A stretch of 64,000 nucleotides of DNA from Sisyra terminalis (lineage: Eukaryota > Arthropoda > Insecta > Neuroptera > Sisyridae). Location: the NCBI GenBank assembly GCA_958496175.1, contig OY292278.1, positions 12,896,001 to 12,960,000 on the forward strand. Direction: 5' to 3'. The notes beneath the pieces were generated by a model, which saw only the letters and a list, made by a program, of their open reading frames with translations, was not told the origin of the DNA and searched no databases. The stretch's first letter is position 1; each line of letters opens with the position of its first letter. This document shows positions 22,529 through 34,900 of the stretch, piece by piece. Made by a program: the position numbers and the translations under genes.

Positions 22529-24273
22529 TACATATCGACCTAGAGCTGAAATAACGGAAAGTAAATTATTATTATTTTATTACAATTATTCAATGACCTA
22601 CGTATATCTTAGTTTCAGGAACAAAATTGACTTGTCATAGAAGATCCATAAATACACCCATCATTTCCGGACTTTCATTTGCTCATTAAAATTAAAACTT
22701 TTTTTCTGTTAACATATAATTCCTTCAGAACTAAAAATTAGTTTTTCTTCACTTTAGTTCCGTCCTATAAAGATAATAAAAGTAAAAATAAAAATAAAGT
22801 ACTTTTGATCTATTACCGATCCCTAAATAAAATGACCATCGACATTTTCCAAAAACCACTTTAAAAAGCAGGAGCAAATAAACCCCGTACGTTTTATTAA
22901 TTCTTAATGTTTATTTAACCCTTGATATCGTTTCATATTACTTCCAATATTTGTGTTTTACTATCTTTTCTTGTTTATAAAATACTTAATTGATTAAAAT
23001 GCGATTTTATCAATGTTATGGCTTTAATAATACAGTAAAATTATCGATTATTTTATTCAAGCAAATGATAATGAATTAAAGTAAGTATAATTGTTTGTAT
23101 TGTATATTGATAGAAAGTTAAATAGTTGAGTTGTCTGCCTTTGAAATAGTTATCTTGATTCTGGTCAAGAGATTAAGGTTATGATTGATTAAAGGGCTTA
23201 AATACTTGAGACTTAAAGCACTAAAAGCTCAATAGCTGAATTAAATCAAAAAAGTAAAACAATATAGGATAGAAGATGACGAAGTTTAATCATGCAAAAA
23301 TTTGATTTTCATTATAGAAAAAATATTTTTTATGCAAAATTTCATTGATAAATATCAATGGAAAACAATATTGTTCAAATGCCAACCATAATTTATGTTA
23401 CTGTCATCAAACAAAGCTTAAGTGACCCGGTTTTGATTTTTGTATTATTTTTAATGCTTGATTTTAAGGGTAATAAATTATTATAGCCTTTTCAATAATT
23501 GATTGGTTTAACATGATATGAAATATTTAACTTTCCAGTGAATAACAATTAAAATTTCTTAAATTTTATTAAATTAACACGGATAAGAGCTGTAAATTTC
23601 ATTCGCTCATGTATCATTTACGAGCATTTAATATTCGAAATATGTAATATTGAAAACTGGTGTTGAATATTCTGCTCGTACACAAGCTTTCGAACCGTAC
23701 ATACATAAAATTGTTTAAATAAAATAGAATATTCACTCAAAACGAATAAATATAATCGGATTAAACTAATTCAATTATTGATAAAATGGCAACGATGCTC
23801 TGGATCAGTTTTAAGATATTATATGTGACTTTTTATACATAAATAAATATTATGCAAGCGTTTTGCATTGGGAAAATTTAATTTCTTGTCATATGATTTG
23901 ACAGACTGAAATTCCGGAGTCTGTTTCCGGACGGATATTGATATTTTACGTCATACTTACACATATCTAGGGTGATGGGTCGAATGTTTGGGTGTTCTCA
24001 TTATAGAAACATATCAGTTTTATGTAAATATAATTCAATGATTTCGAATTTATGATGATTGAATTGAAAAAATCTGTCAATTAGATGTAAATGCATGATA
24101 GATAATAGTTGACTGAATAATAATGGGAATCGATTTTTAAAATAGCGTTACATCATTTGTAATTTTTCATGTTATCGAAAAGCGTTTTTGTGGTAAAAAG
24201 AATGAGACTTTAATGACCAAAGCTGTCTAATTCGTTAAATGAAGATATTTTATTGATAATATGTAAGATAAAA
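22529..24273. other. Mostly unique non-coding stretch
   Basis: No gene recognised. About 23,900-24,000 is less A+T-rich, with two TTCCGGA strings ten bases apart. Confidence 0.5.
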
Positions 24274-24277
24274 ATAT

Positions 24278-24702
24278 TGTAACAGAAAGGGACAAAGTTA
24301 GTCTCTCTCTATGTGCCATGCCGGCACGCGATTGGCTGAGTGGCTTCTATCTCTCTCCTACCAATGGAAATGTACATAAAGATTGTTCTGGAAACATCTA
24401 GTAAGTGGAGGAACGTTGGCGAATATTGGAGTATATTCTAGAATGTTGGGTTGCGGGTATATAAGGCGCTCAGTCAAGCCAGTTGACAGTTCTGTATCGA
24501 AGTTCATCTTGAATTTCCGTTACAACAAAGCGATTACAAAGCGATTATTATTGTGATTTCGATTATTATCATTTGAGTGATTGTTTTGACAAGTGTAATA
24601 AAAAAAATGATTGTTAAGTGTGAAATTGATTATTTATTTTCAAAAGAAATTAAAAGAACGAATAAACGCCATTTCAATACAGTTTTGAGACGTCACGTTA
24701 CA
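24278..24702 (+). mobile_element. Solo LTR of an LTR retrotransposon
   Basis: It starts TGTAACAG and ends CACGTTACA, giving TG...CA ends with a 6-bp inverted repeat, TGTAAC/GTTACA. It is bounded by the 4-base direct repeat ATAT (24,274-24,277 and 24,703-24,706). Inside are CCAAT-type boxes (GATTGG near 24,330; CCAATG near 24,361), a TATA box TATATAA (24,458-24,464), a CAGT initiator-like site (about 24,471) and AATAAA (24,661-24,666). The order U3, promoter, R, polyadenylation signal is right for a 425-bp LTR, probably of a Ty3/gypsy-like element. No internal gag-pol lies on either side, so this is a recombination relic. Confidence 0.8.
24386..24464 (+). promoter_or_regulatory. LTR promoter with heat-shock-type elements and TATA box
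   Basis: Two inverted TTCnnGAA units occur: TTCTGGAA (24,386-24,393) and TTCTAGAA (24,436-24,443). Between and after them are the related blocks GAACGTTGG, GAATATTGG and GAATGTTGG. The TATA box is 15 bases downstream of the second unit's last block. Heat-shock factor binds arrays of nGAAn in alternating orientation, so stress-responsive transcription is plausible but unproven. Confidence 0.5.
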
Positions 24703-24795
24703 ATATAAACTGATTTTTTTTTTATTCAATTTTATCATTTTTAAATTTAAAAAGGTAAAACTTTTAACACGTTGTATTTAAACTATTTTTAAGAA

Positions 24796-25128
24796 TCCAA
24801 ATAAGATTTTTTCGCTGACTTTGAACAGTTATACTGTGTATACAATATATAAAATATATTGCAGTTCAATTTATGTAGTATAATTTAACACAATAATATA
24901 CAAAATCAATACAATAATATACAAATTTAATATAATAATATACAAATTTAATATAATGTTGGAGGTATGATTTTTTAAATATTATTATATTGAGTTTATA
25001 TATTATTATATTAAATTTGTATATTATTATATTAAATTTGTATATTATTGTATTGATTTTGTATATTATTGTGTTAAATTATACTACATAAATTGAACTG
25101 CAATATATTTTATATATTGTATACACAG
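24796..25128. mobile_element. Palindromic PLE-derived foldback element with 21-bp subrepeats
   Basis: About 126 bases at 24,832-24,957 reappear inverted, apparently without mismatch, on the right side (about 25,004-25,130). Each arm carries a block ACTGTGTATACAATATAT and several ~21-base units of the type CAAATTTAATATAATAATAT. The centre holds GGTATGATTTTTTAAATATT. The centre plus right arm matches the terminus of the PLE at 719-829, and the outermost left bases (TCCAAATAAG, then CGCTGACTTTGAACAG) match the end of that copy. It is flanked by the perfect 12-base repeat TATTTTTAAGAA (24,784-24,795; 25,129-25,140). It has no coding capacity. Confidence 0.78.
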
Positions 25129-25140
25129 TATTTTTAAGAA

Positions 25141-27704
25141 GTTGAAAATATTCCTAAGATACCAACAGATAATTATCGGTTATGCTGGTAGTGTGGGATT
25201 TTCATCCACTTAAAAATAAGTCTGTTTCTGCCCTTCCTGTGGGAAAGGGGCCAGATTGGAATCCGACTTCTTTATACTTATAGGGAAAAAATACCTTTAA
25301 TATTATTTAGGCCTTTCAGGCCTGTGGGCTCACTAAAAATACGTAGAAGCGAATAAATTGATAGATTAGGTTTAAACATTATTTTCCCGCAAAAATAATA
25401 TTTCTTCCTTATAAAATTTGGACCTGGCTAGATACAAAGAAAACAGTAATAATCAAAAAGAAAGCTAAGGATATTTTCTACAAAAAAAGTCTTTCACCAA
25501 TTTTCCATAAATGCCATAGTTTGTCCGGAAATCAATGTCGAAAGCACAACTGTTTTTTTTTTTTCATGAAATCATAGTATCTTGGAAATGGAATGGTTTC
25601 TTCATCTTTTTTGATAAGTTTACATATACATTTTACTTCCACGACTATACTCAAATTATTTGAAATACAATACGGTAAGCAACACGAATATTGGCGAAAA
25701 TTTTCATATTTATATTTGTTTTGCGCAAATTTCAAAAGGCAATATTTGTAAAGACGCCTTATAAACGTGAAGGGTGCCAGCTTTATTAAATATTTGTTAT
25801 TTTTTCTAAATACCGTAGAATGTAGGTCAGTAAGAACATAAACACAAAGACGTAGGTAGGTACATTGTTGTTTTATTGAAATAATAAAACCTGTATAAAA
25901 AAGTTTATGGTAATTTCATTAATAAATATACACCAACACAAGTTAAGGTCATGCATGAATAAACCTGAAGAAACTCCAATTTTTTTAATTCAAATTATCA
26001 AAAAGTGTTTTACAAATGAAAAGTTTTTTGTCAACTTTCGCCAAGTTACCATTAAATTGGGTCGCTTCTAGAAAACAAGGTGCCTTATTGAAAATGGTTT
26101 CTACGACTGTAGAACTATATTAAAAATTTAAAGCGATGAAGAAAATGTCGATAGCTTATGATTTAACCTTGAGAATTAAATTCATTGGGGAAATTCGTAT
26201 GTAAATTTGAGGATTAAATTACGTTATATAAATATATATTACATTCAAACGATTTACGTTGACTTTGATCTGACAGCATTAAACCTATTTAATATTATTA
26301 CTGTTTACGCAAAGGCGACCAAAATGTCAAATTATTTTTGTTAAATTGTCTTATGTATTTATTTTAAGACGTGTAAGGAAAATTCAGTTTGAATTTCAAT
26401 ATGTTGGAAATATTTAAATAATACTTCTTTATATTCAATAAAATACAATGGGTTTTCCATTGAAAATAACTTATAGAGTAGGAAGTATGTATTTTATTTG
26501 GTGTTGCTAAAGCACTAGAATGCAAGCACCCACTTGCTTTACTTGAAAAGGTTATTTTTCTTTTAGAATTGTAGAAAACTTTAAATAATAAACCATATCA
26601 ATCAACAATAGGAAATTGATTTACCTATGATATTTACTAAAGCTTCAAAAAAATACGTTTCCATGTTTATAATGAGCTTTAGGAAAAGCATCTACTTTGG
26701 ATTATTTGAAACTTACTTTTTAATAAAAAATATTATTGATTTGAGAAACAAAAAGTTATAAAAGATGTTTCGATATCGGAGAAATTCTATCCAGAAATGA
26801 TTGATGAAAATTGAAAATAAAAATGAACTTGTTAAAATACTTTAGTTTGCAAACTTTTAATTTGTGGGATAATCGATGAACGAAGATCGAGATTAATGTA
26901 TATTTGAAACTTCTTAAATTAGTTCACGCTATCAACTGTATATTTTAATTAAAGCGTAAGTTCAAAGTAATGAAGGAAAATTCTTATTCTGTTATGTATT
27001 TTTTTATAGCAAAAGAAAATTTTATAGAAATAAAATACATTTACAAAACTAACGACTTGCATGTAAAAGATAATGCCTAACAATTCATAGACATGTTGGA
27101 AATTCAAATGAATTTTCATATGAAAAGTCCGTTAGTTGTATGATTTTGTAGAGAAATTTGAAGTGTTACCCATTATAATATAGGTACGTAGAAGTTGTTG
27201 CAGAGTTCTATGTGTTCTGTGCATGATAATAACATACTTAGAATACAAGTGACTATAATGGAATATGATGTCCTAAATTCTCCGCAAAAACCGAACTCAT
27301 GATATTGCTTTTATGCAACAGCACTGTAACACGTTTTTATCGTTATTAGACTGAATATTTCACCGAAATGTTCTATTTGAGTATTGACCTCATGTGCTGT
27401 GTGAAACCTGTACACCTACCGTATACCGCTGTACATGGAACTAGAGGGCCATAAAACTGTTAAACATGAACAAGTGCCAACATAAAACCATAATTTCACT
27501 TTTATTACAGAAATTTATGTATGAATTTCATCTCTAGGATTTCTAACATCTGAAATATGAGCCATCAAACTTTTTAACCAAAATGCTTATGTTATAATGC
27601 AAATATTGTTACGCTTATCTATTTATAACTTTACAGACCAAAAGTTGGCAATTTTATATATTTTTGCATTCATGAATCAAAAGATGTGTATCAATAATAA
27701 TTAA
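25141..27704. other. Mostly non-coding stretch
   Basis: No gene recognised. A block at about 25,180-25,330 is less A+T-rich and contains GGCCTTTCAGGCC; it may be an old retroelement scrap but no motif can be named. The minus-strand frame at 25,532-25,735 is not supported. Confidence 0.5.
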
Positions 27705-27787
27705 GTAAATGATATTAATTTTATTTATTTTTAGTAGGATAGTGGACATGATAGGATGTAGATCCATATACTAATTATTAATTTAAC

Positions 27788-27821
27788 GACACGTTTCGGT
27801 CTTTTATTAGACCTTCATCAG
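27788..27821 (-). ncRNA. Hammerhead ribozyme motif, PLE type (subfamily C, left)
   Basis: On the minus strand it reads CTGATGA, then GGTCT and AGACC as a 5-bp stem II with loop AATAAA, then GAAACGTGTC. ACGTGT is self-complementary when G-U pairs are allowed, and GTC is the cleavage triplet. The stem I start is C-G, G-U, A-U. Same core as the plus-strand motif 345 bases to the right. Confidence 0.8.
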
Positions 27822-28165
27822 GCTTCTAAAATCATACAAACACATGTATTAAAGAATCCTTCAAAACATTACTATATATATTAACATATATATTATTATT
27901 AATTGTTAAATTACCTTAATATGAAGTACACAATATACATCACAATTACATCGATTTTTTTTTCTTTATCGCACACATACTTTACAAATTTTTAAATAAA
28001 AATAAATAAAAAATTAAATTAAAAATTTGTAATGTATGTGTGCGAAAAAGAAAAAAAATCAATCTTATTGTGATGTATATTGTGTACTTCATAGTAAGGT
28101 AATTTAACAATTAGTAATCTTTTGAAGGATTCTGTAATACATGTGTTTGTATGATTTTTAGAAGC

Positions 28166-28199
28166 CTGATGAAGGTCTAATAAAAGACCGAAACGTGTC
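28166..28199 (+). ncRNA. Hammerhead ribozyme motif, PLE type (subfamily C, right)
   Basis: CTGATGA (28,166-28,172), stem II GGTCT (28,174-28,178) with AGACC (28,185-28,189), then GAAACGTGTC (28,190-28,199). All invariant core bases of the hammerhead are present. In a transcript through the whole element, one arm would carry the ribozyme and the other its complement. Confidence 0.82.
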
Positions 28200-28312
28200 G
28201 TTAAATTAATAATTAGTATATGGATCTACATCCTTTCATGTCCACTATCCCACTAAAAAGAAATAAAATTATGTAAATTATGGACACAACCAATTTATTG
28301 GTAAATGATATT

Positions 28313-31006
28313 GTTTTCTTTCATCAAAAAAATAAAAAAAAATAATCATCGACGCATACGAAAAATGAAATTTAACAATAATAATATAGGCTTAAAAAAT
28401 TTCGATAAAGCCATAGTTTAAATAAATACGTCTATAAAATGAGAGAATATTTAGAAATATTAACTTTTAAATATCCAAAAATTGTATTTCCCTTAAATAA
28501 AAATCCATACCATTGAAAAGATTTAGGACTTGATATCAATATATAACAACTTCCTGATTTATTATTATTAATGTTACTGGAAAGGTGAATTATTTGTAAG
28601 CTCATATTATTAAATAATCAATAGACCGTTAAATATAAGAATTACCAAAATTTTTCTTGTGTTTCAAAAGTATTTTTTTCGGATTTGGCAAGCAAGTACT
28701 TTTAAATTGGTATTATAAAAAAAAGAACAGAATAAAATTATCAAAAATAAATTGAACATTCTCTTTAATTTCTAGAGTTTAAAATTAAACTAATTAATCA
28801 AAGTTATTTTCAAGTTACCACTTTTTAACAAACATTAAAACAATAATGACTTAACACTTTACTTTTCACCAGAAAAAATTAGCACTTAAAAATAATATTT
28901 CTAATTTTTCTTTATGTAAACCTTTAAATTTTGCCAACTTATTTAAAGAGTTTTTCTAATTATTGTTACATTGCGTTATTTTGTCAAACTTCATGTGTTA
29001 TTAATTTTTTTTCTAGTCGTGTAATGAGTAAATACAATTACTTTTGTCATTGAGATAATTTATATAACATATTCGCATATAATGAAAAAATGCTATTTTT
29101 ATGAACACAAACTTGTCTTTTGATTAACTATGGGAAGATGAATTTGGTACAAAATAAAAGAAAACTTTCTTCATCTTTGGAAATATTTCAAATCATACCT
29201 AGAAGATCAAGATACTAATAAAATTTATTCTCAAAGAGTTTTGATAAGTATCGGATCTTTAGCATAATATCATATAAATTATTTTTTCCATGGAAAATAT
29301 TTAATTATTGTTTTATACAGGATATGTTTATAGAAAGCTCATTGTTTTATTTTCTCCAATAAATCTCAATTATGATTTTTTTTTCCAATATTTTTTATTC
29401 TTATGACCAGTATTTGTCTAACAATATAACGCAGTGTTCCTTTGCAGACATAATACAAATTACGAGTAAGTGTTTCCAAGAACTGATGTAAATATTGCGT
29501 TTAGAATTGAATCGGAAAAGAGCTTTTGAAATGTAATACATTTCCAATATTTTAATTACAATGTATAATGACTATAATAAGCACATCTAGCTTATACCAT
29601 AACCAATAATTGTTCAACTGTAATTAATAAAGCATAAAATTTTATTGATTCTGTTTTACAAAATAAACCTTGAATCAAAGTGTTGCAAGTTTGAAAAGTT
29701 TAGAAATGGGTTAAATGGAAATACATTTTTAATTTTGAATAAATTTTGAGTTATTTATAAATATAACATTAACAATATTTCAATTTTTAAATAATTCATT
29801 ACTGGTATAAATTTGTACCAAAAAAATATTTCAAATGGAATGTGAAATAAATAAACAGGGCTTATGAAATTTAACCAAAAAATTGCTTTTCTTATAGTCC
29901 TAATATTAGTGATTATCGTAAGTAGTAGTATACGCTAAAAAAAAGAAAAAATCATACATACGTATTACAATATAAAAGTTATAGATTTACTAATATCTTC
30001 TTGCCCATTAATTGATAATATGTAAAATGAATTATAATAAAAAAAAATACGAAAATATTTCAGGTAAAACTTTATTAAAAGCAGAAACATAAATTTTCAA
30101 TACAAAACCGATTGAATTTATTAACTTTTGATTGTTTATATTTCAAAATATTACACATATTATATTACTACGTTTTTCAAACGATTTCAATTGTAGAGGA
30201 ATTAAAATGGTATTTGAAATATTTCAATTTTTGTTACAACCGAAATTCATTTCCACAAGCTATTATTCACATGGAATTTTTAATTTTCATTTCTAGTTAG
30301 TTCGTTTAATCAAATTGAAGCTAGAACTTTTGAAACGAATGTCGATAAAGTATTTTGCATAAAACCATAGATAGAATAATCCATTCCATTTAACGCTCTA
30401 TTATGATGGAACGGAAACACCGAAGCAATAACAAAATTTATTAACATGAAAATGTAAAGGGAAATAATAGAATTTCATAAGGTAAATATTATACAACATT
30501 GAAGTTAATCTACTTTGCACGCTCTTTTAAAACTATAAAATTGATTAATTTATTTTATTAAGAGTTTAATTGACTAATAAATAATTCAATTAATAACCAA
30601 TTGTCCTCTTATTCGATTAAAGCTTTTGTAACTATTGAAATTAAAAGTGAAGAAAGAGATGAAGCACTTAAAAATTGTTCATTAAGTATTTATACCAATA
30701 TGATTACATTTCGTGGACCAGAATGAAAAGGAAGATTGTTTTTCACATTAATTTCTTAAATGAAATCAATTTGTAATTTAAAAATTGTTAAATTATTATG
30801 AAGATTATTTTTTACAAATCTAAAGCAAACATACACCAAAACAATTTCCTATTTTAAATTTTGATGTAAATGTATAAATTTTTAATCAGAAATATTTTAT
30901 GATATCGATCCGGAGCCGACCAGAAATAAGTCACCACTTATTAATAGGTGTACCGTAAAATAATTTTGCTTTTATTATATACAATTAAAACACAAAATTT
31001 TGATAC
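28313..31006. other. A+T-rich non-coding stretch
   Basis: No gene or repeat recognised, except the string GGAGCCGACCAG at about 30,912-30,923, which recurs at about 59,502-59,513. Confidence 0.55.
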
Positions 31007-31018
31007 AACTTACGATTT

Positions 31019-31823
31019 CAGTAGGCCATGAGTGCTCTGACTCCTTTCCGATTAAATCGGGAGTACCTCAAGGTAGTGTTTTAGGGCCCCTACTATACTT
31101 ATTATATATCTCGGATCTGCCTACCACAGATAACACCTTGACGGGGACATTCGCGGACGATACGGTGATTATGGCTTCTCGCGAGGACGCCGTAATTGTC
31201 TCTCAGTACCTCCAGCACCATTCAAACCTACTGGGCACTTGGGCTGAAAAATGGAAAATCACTATCAATAAATCCAAATCAGTTCAAGTGACTTTCACTC
31301 TCAGGAAAGGAACGGGCCCCCGGTCAATCTGAACTCAACTGAGATCCCATCGTCCGACACCGTCAAATATCTTGGTGTTCATCTGGACAGGAGGCTGACC
31401 TGGAAATCTCACATCATCCAAAAACGAAAATACATCAACAAGAGGTTCAAAAAGTTATACTGGCTGTTGGGTAGGGGCTCTAAACTTCCCCTTGAGGATA
31501 AACTACTTAAAGCAGTAATAGTGCCAATCTGGTCATACGATATTGAGCTGTGGGGCTCTGCCAGCAAGTCGAGCATTAAATTAATCGAGGCCACCCAATC
31601 AAAGATCCTGAGACAGTTGGCAGATGCTCCACGGTATGTCACAAATGAGACTCTCCGAAGAGACTTACACATCTCATCAGTCACCGACTCCATTACCGTA
31701 CGTACCACCAATCATTTTGGAAAGTTGAGTCAACACTCAAATTCCCTGATTCCGCCACTTTTGGAGCACCAAAATGAAAGAAGGCTAAAAAGAAAAGTGC
31801 CTAGTGATCAAGTAGAGGCATAG
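31019..31823 (+). pseudogene. Jockey-type reverse transcriptase, truncated, one frameshift
   Basis: The translation shows A/S-G-V-P-Q-G-S-V-L-G-P-L-L-Y (RT motif B region, here K-S-G-V-P), then F-A-D-D-T (motif C with both catalytic Asp). Next come W-A-E-K-W-K-I-T-I-N, then V-K-Y-L-G-V-H-L-D-R-R-L-T-W and I-W-S-Y-D-I-E-L-W-G, ending R-R-L-K-R-K-V-P-S-D-Q and stop at 31,821-31,823. The first frame fails at about 31,315-31,322, where a C-run appears one base short; the second frame (from 31,323) continues to the end. The apparent Met at 31,000 lies in the flanking DNA and is not the element's start. Missing are ORF1, the APE endonuclease and the RT fingers. Confidence 0.88.
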
Positions 31824-31926
31824 GGAGATTCTTCCACTGGGAGTGATCTCCATCACGTCAGCTCCGGTCATCAAATCGGATTATAGGACCTAGATCCTGA
31901 TGGCCGATTTATATATATAAAAAAAA
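31019..31926 (+). mobile_element. Young 5'-truncated Jockey-type LINE insertion
   Basis: It begins inside the RT domain and ends in TATATATATA followed by an A-run. It is flanked by a perfect 12-base direct repeat, AACTTACGATTT (31,007-31,018; 31,927-31,938). GC content is clearly above the surroundings and the coding frame is nearly intact, so insertion was recent relative to the other LINE remnants here. Confidence 0.88.
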
Positions 31927-31938
31927 AACTTACGATTT

Positions 31939-34900
31939 TAAATCATATTTTTTTTTTACTTATTTAAGCACAACCTTTTTCTGCTTCTCATAGCAAAATC
32001 AAATGTAAAATTATCAATAACAATATGTCCCACCATTTTAATTTACCACCCAGGGTCAGGGTCAAAATTGGGAATTTGAAAAAAAAAATTATTAATTTTT
32101 TTCATGTATTTTAAAACTTTATTATTAATAATATTGATATTTAATACAAAAAACTTAAAAATTTTTTTTTTCAATTAATTATAAACGATTAAAAATTGAT
32201 AAAATTTAAAAAAAAATCACGTAACTATAAACGCGCCATGAATGGTCACCATAGTTGTGACGTAATAATGTTATAGCTATTTAATAACAATACAGCGTTT
32301 ACAGCTATTACACGTGACTAGACAATAATATTGAATATTTATTGCTAAAAAACGAGTCGTTAGTTGATTCCAATTAGCTATGTGTGATAAATGATTTATA
32401 AAGGCAAAGTCTGATAATATTCCTGCACTGCTTGAAACCATTTATTTCGACGTTTGCCATCTTGGGGAACATTTAAAAACATTTCGTTAGGAGTTGTTTT
32501 TGTAGTATTCGTTCATAATGGTACAAAACAAGAACAGTAACTTTTAAGGTTCGACATGCTCAATATAAATTTCAATATTTAACTATCACAACAGAATTAA
32601 ATCAATCAAAACAGTGTACTTATTATTTCTGTATCAACTGCAATCATTGACAACTAACATTAGGACGTCACACGCGCTCGTGTTTGTTCGGGAGCTGTCG
32701 GCGTGTTTTCGGTACTAGATTCAAAAAATTCAAAAATTAATTTTTATTTTGAAATAACTTTTAAATTATTGCGAAAATAAAAAAATAAAAAATAGTTTTG
32801 CTATAAAACTTATATATGATCTTTCCATTTATCACAAAAAAAAAAAAATCACAAACCCAATTGTCATTGCCACGCTACGCTGCTAGATATTTCAATTGTT
32901 AATAAAAAAAAAATTATTCATAAATAAAATACTTTGATTAAAAATCATTTCACGCCAAAGTTAATAATTTTTCTTTACCATTTCTTTCTATAATGAAAAC
33001 AAGCTCAATGATAAAAAGAGCCAAAAAAAAATGAAGACACATTTTTATGTGAATATTTCACATTTAATTTGCCTCTAATTTGCCTTTAATTTAAGAAGAT
33101 ATGACATGGAAAATAATAATAAAGACATTCATTTGACCAAATGAGCTTTTCATAACAAGGTTCATTCGAATGTTTTTCTTTTGTGCTGCCGATGAAATTT
33201 GAAGTTAATATCGTCTCCTGTATACATACATTGTCTAGCCCAAAACTTCTAATGATGCTTTAATGAAAAGATTTGTATGCAAAGCGAATAATAGCAGCTA
33301 AAAACAGAATGTGGCATTACTTTAAAATTCAAAATATAAATATGATGTTTTTCGTCTGAATTCAATTCAGAGTATGAAATTAATTATTACCACTAAAGCC
33401 AGACAAAAGCTTCTTTTTTTTTGGGAGTCTAGAAATTTAACGAGCGTAAGAAGAAATGGATATTTTGAAATAATAATTTTGGTATTTTTTTTAAGTTATT
33501 TACTTTTTAAAATCGTTGCAATTTCTTGAGATTATTTAGTTTGAATTAAATCAAAATCAACTACTACCTATATGATAGCTTGGCGTCCATAGTACAATAT
33601 TTATGATATAGGAATATTTGCTGGATATTTCCTTTAAAGTTTAAGGCAATGAAATTCACTGTTAGTTTGATCAAATTATGAAGGTTTTGATGAGTTCTTG
33701 TATAAATTTTCTATGCATTCAAACATGAATTCAATTGTTCCATCCATACCCCAGCAAATAGCGATGAATTACTTTCAACATTAATACCAACCTGCATTTT
33801 GAATACACGAAGTAAACATAACTGTTGAATTGTGTTCTAATTGAATTATTTAAGGACAATTGAAAGAGTGGGTTAATAGACACAATTGAGTTCTCTTCGT
33901 TTTATTTGAGTCGCACGAAAATAAGCTAGTTTTTATATTTTTAATGAAGCATACATAATGTGAGCAAATATTTCGTTGAGTTTAGGTAAAAGGCATGAGA
34001 GGTTAACTGGAGGATTAGAATGGTAGGGTTATATGATCATGGGAAAAGCGTCATCTCAACGGAACATTTGATAATCGGTAAAGACTTCAACCCCTGTTTG
34101 TCGGTATATTTGCTGGTCCGCGTGTTGTTGTGTCGTCAACCCTCTAATCCCAAGAAATAATCGATAAAGCGTTAAATTAATGATAGCGTGCATATGAATG
34201 TTATCAACATACAAAACCATTTTCTATGTGGTTGAAAAGAGAAAATAAAATTAGCAACAAATTGAAATTACCCACACAAGACCATTTAATAAAAATTTAT
34301 CAGCGAACATCCGAGAAACTATTGTGAGTTTTTCACAAGTCATGACAATAACAAATTATTTTGTATTTTTAATGTTCACATCATTTTCTTGTTATAGACA
34401 AATTTTCTGAATTTTTTATCTCCATTTTAATGGAATTTATCGTTTGCATTACTAACGCTTCATTAAACAGTTTGGGTTTCATTATTTGGCTTTATTATGT
34501 AAAAATATGTTGAGTCGAGTACTTTCACACAATTAATTTTTGTGGAACCTTAATGACCCAATTTCCTTATTTATAATCGAAATAAATTTAAATCAATTTT
34601 TAGCTTTTTTCTTCTCTTCATTGCTTCAAGTTCATACTACAGCAATGATAATTACATTACTTTTTTTGCACAAAATTTAATCTAAAAGTCTACCAAAATA
34701 AATTATCATTCGACAAGTACATTTATCTATTTGATAGAAGTTGTATATGTTGATAAAATACTTTCAAAGATATGTGAAGTAGTTTAGAAAAATAGTTTTT
34801 CCGACTAACGAGTACTTTAACTCTGGAGGAAGTTTTCTTTCCGGAAGAAAGGAACTATCCGGAGGAAAATACCTCAACTTTCGTTTGATCTAACTCTGTT

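Larger units (their letters stand above)
27717..28300. mobile_element. Palindromic PLE-derived element with two opposed hammerheads
   Basis: Left and right halves are inverted copies over about 270 bases each, differing by scattered changes and small indels (for example GGATAGTGGACATGA versus its mirror). The centre is an A+T-rich loop near 27,990. Each half carries a complete hammerhead motif (27,788-27,821 minus; 28,166-28,199 plus). The unit is flanked by the perfect 12-base direct repeat GTAAATGATATT (27,705-27,716; 28,301-28,312), so it inserted as one piece. No ORF. It is probably a non-autonomous element mobilised by PLE proteins. Confidence 0.8.

Noticed and set aside
31000..31018. 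Met at 31,000 as the start of the RT gene
   Set aside because: These bases belong to the flanking DNA and target duplication; the element starts at 31,019.
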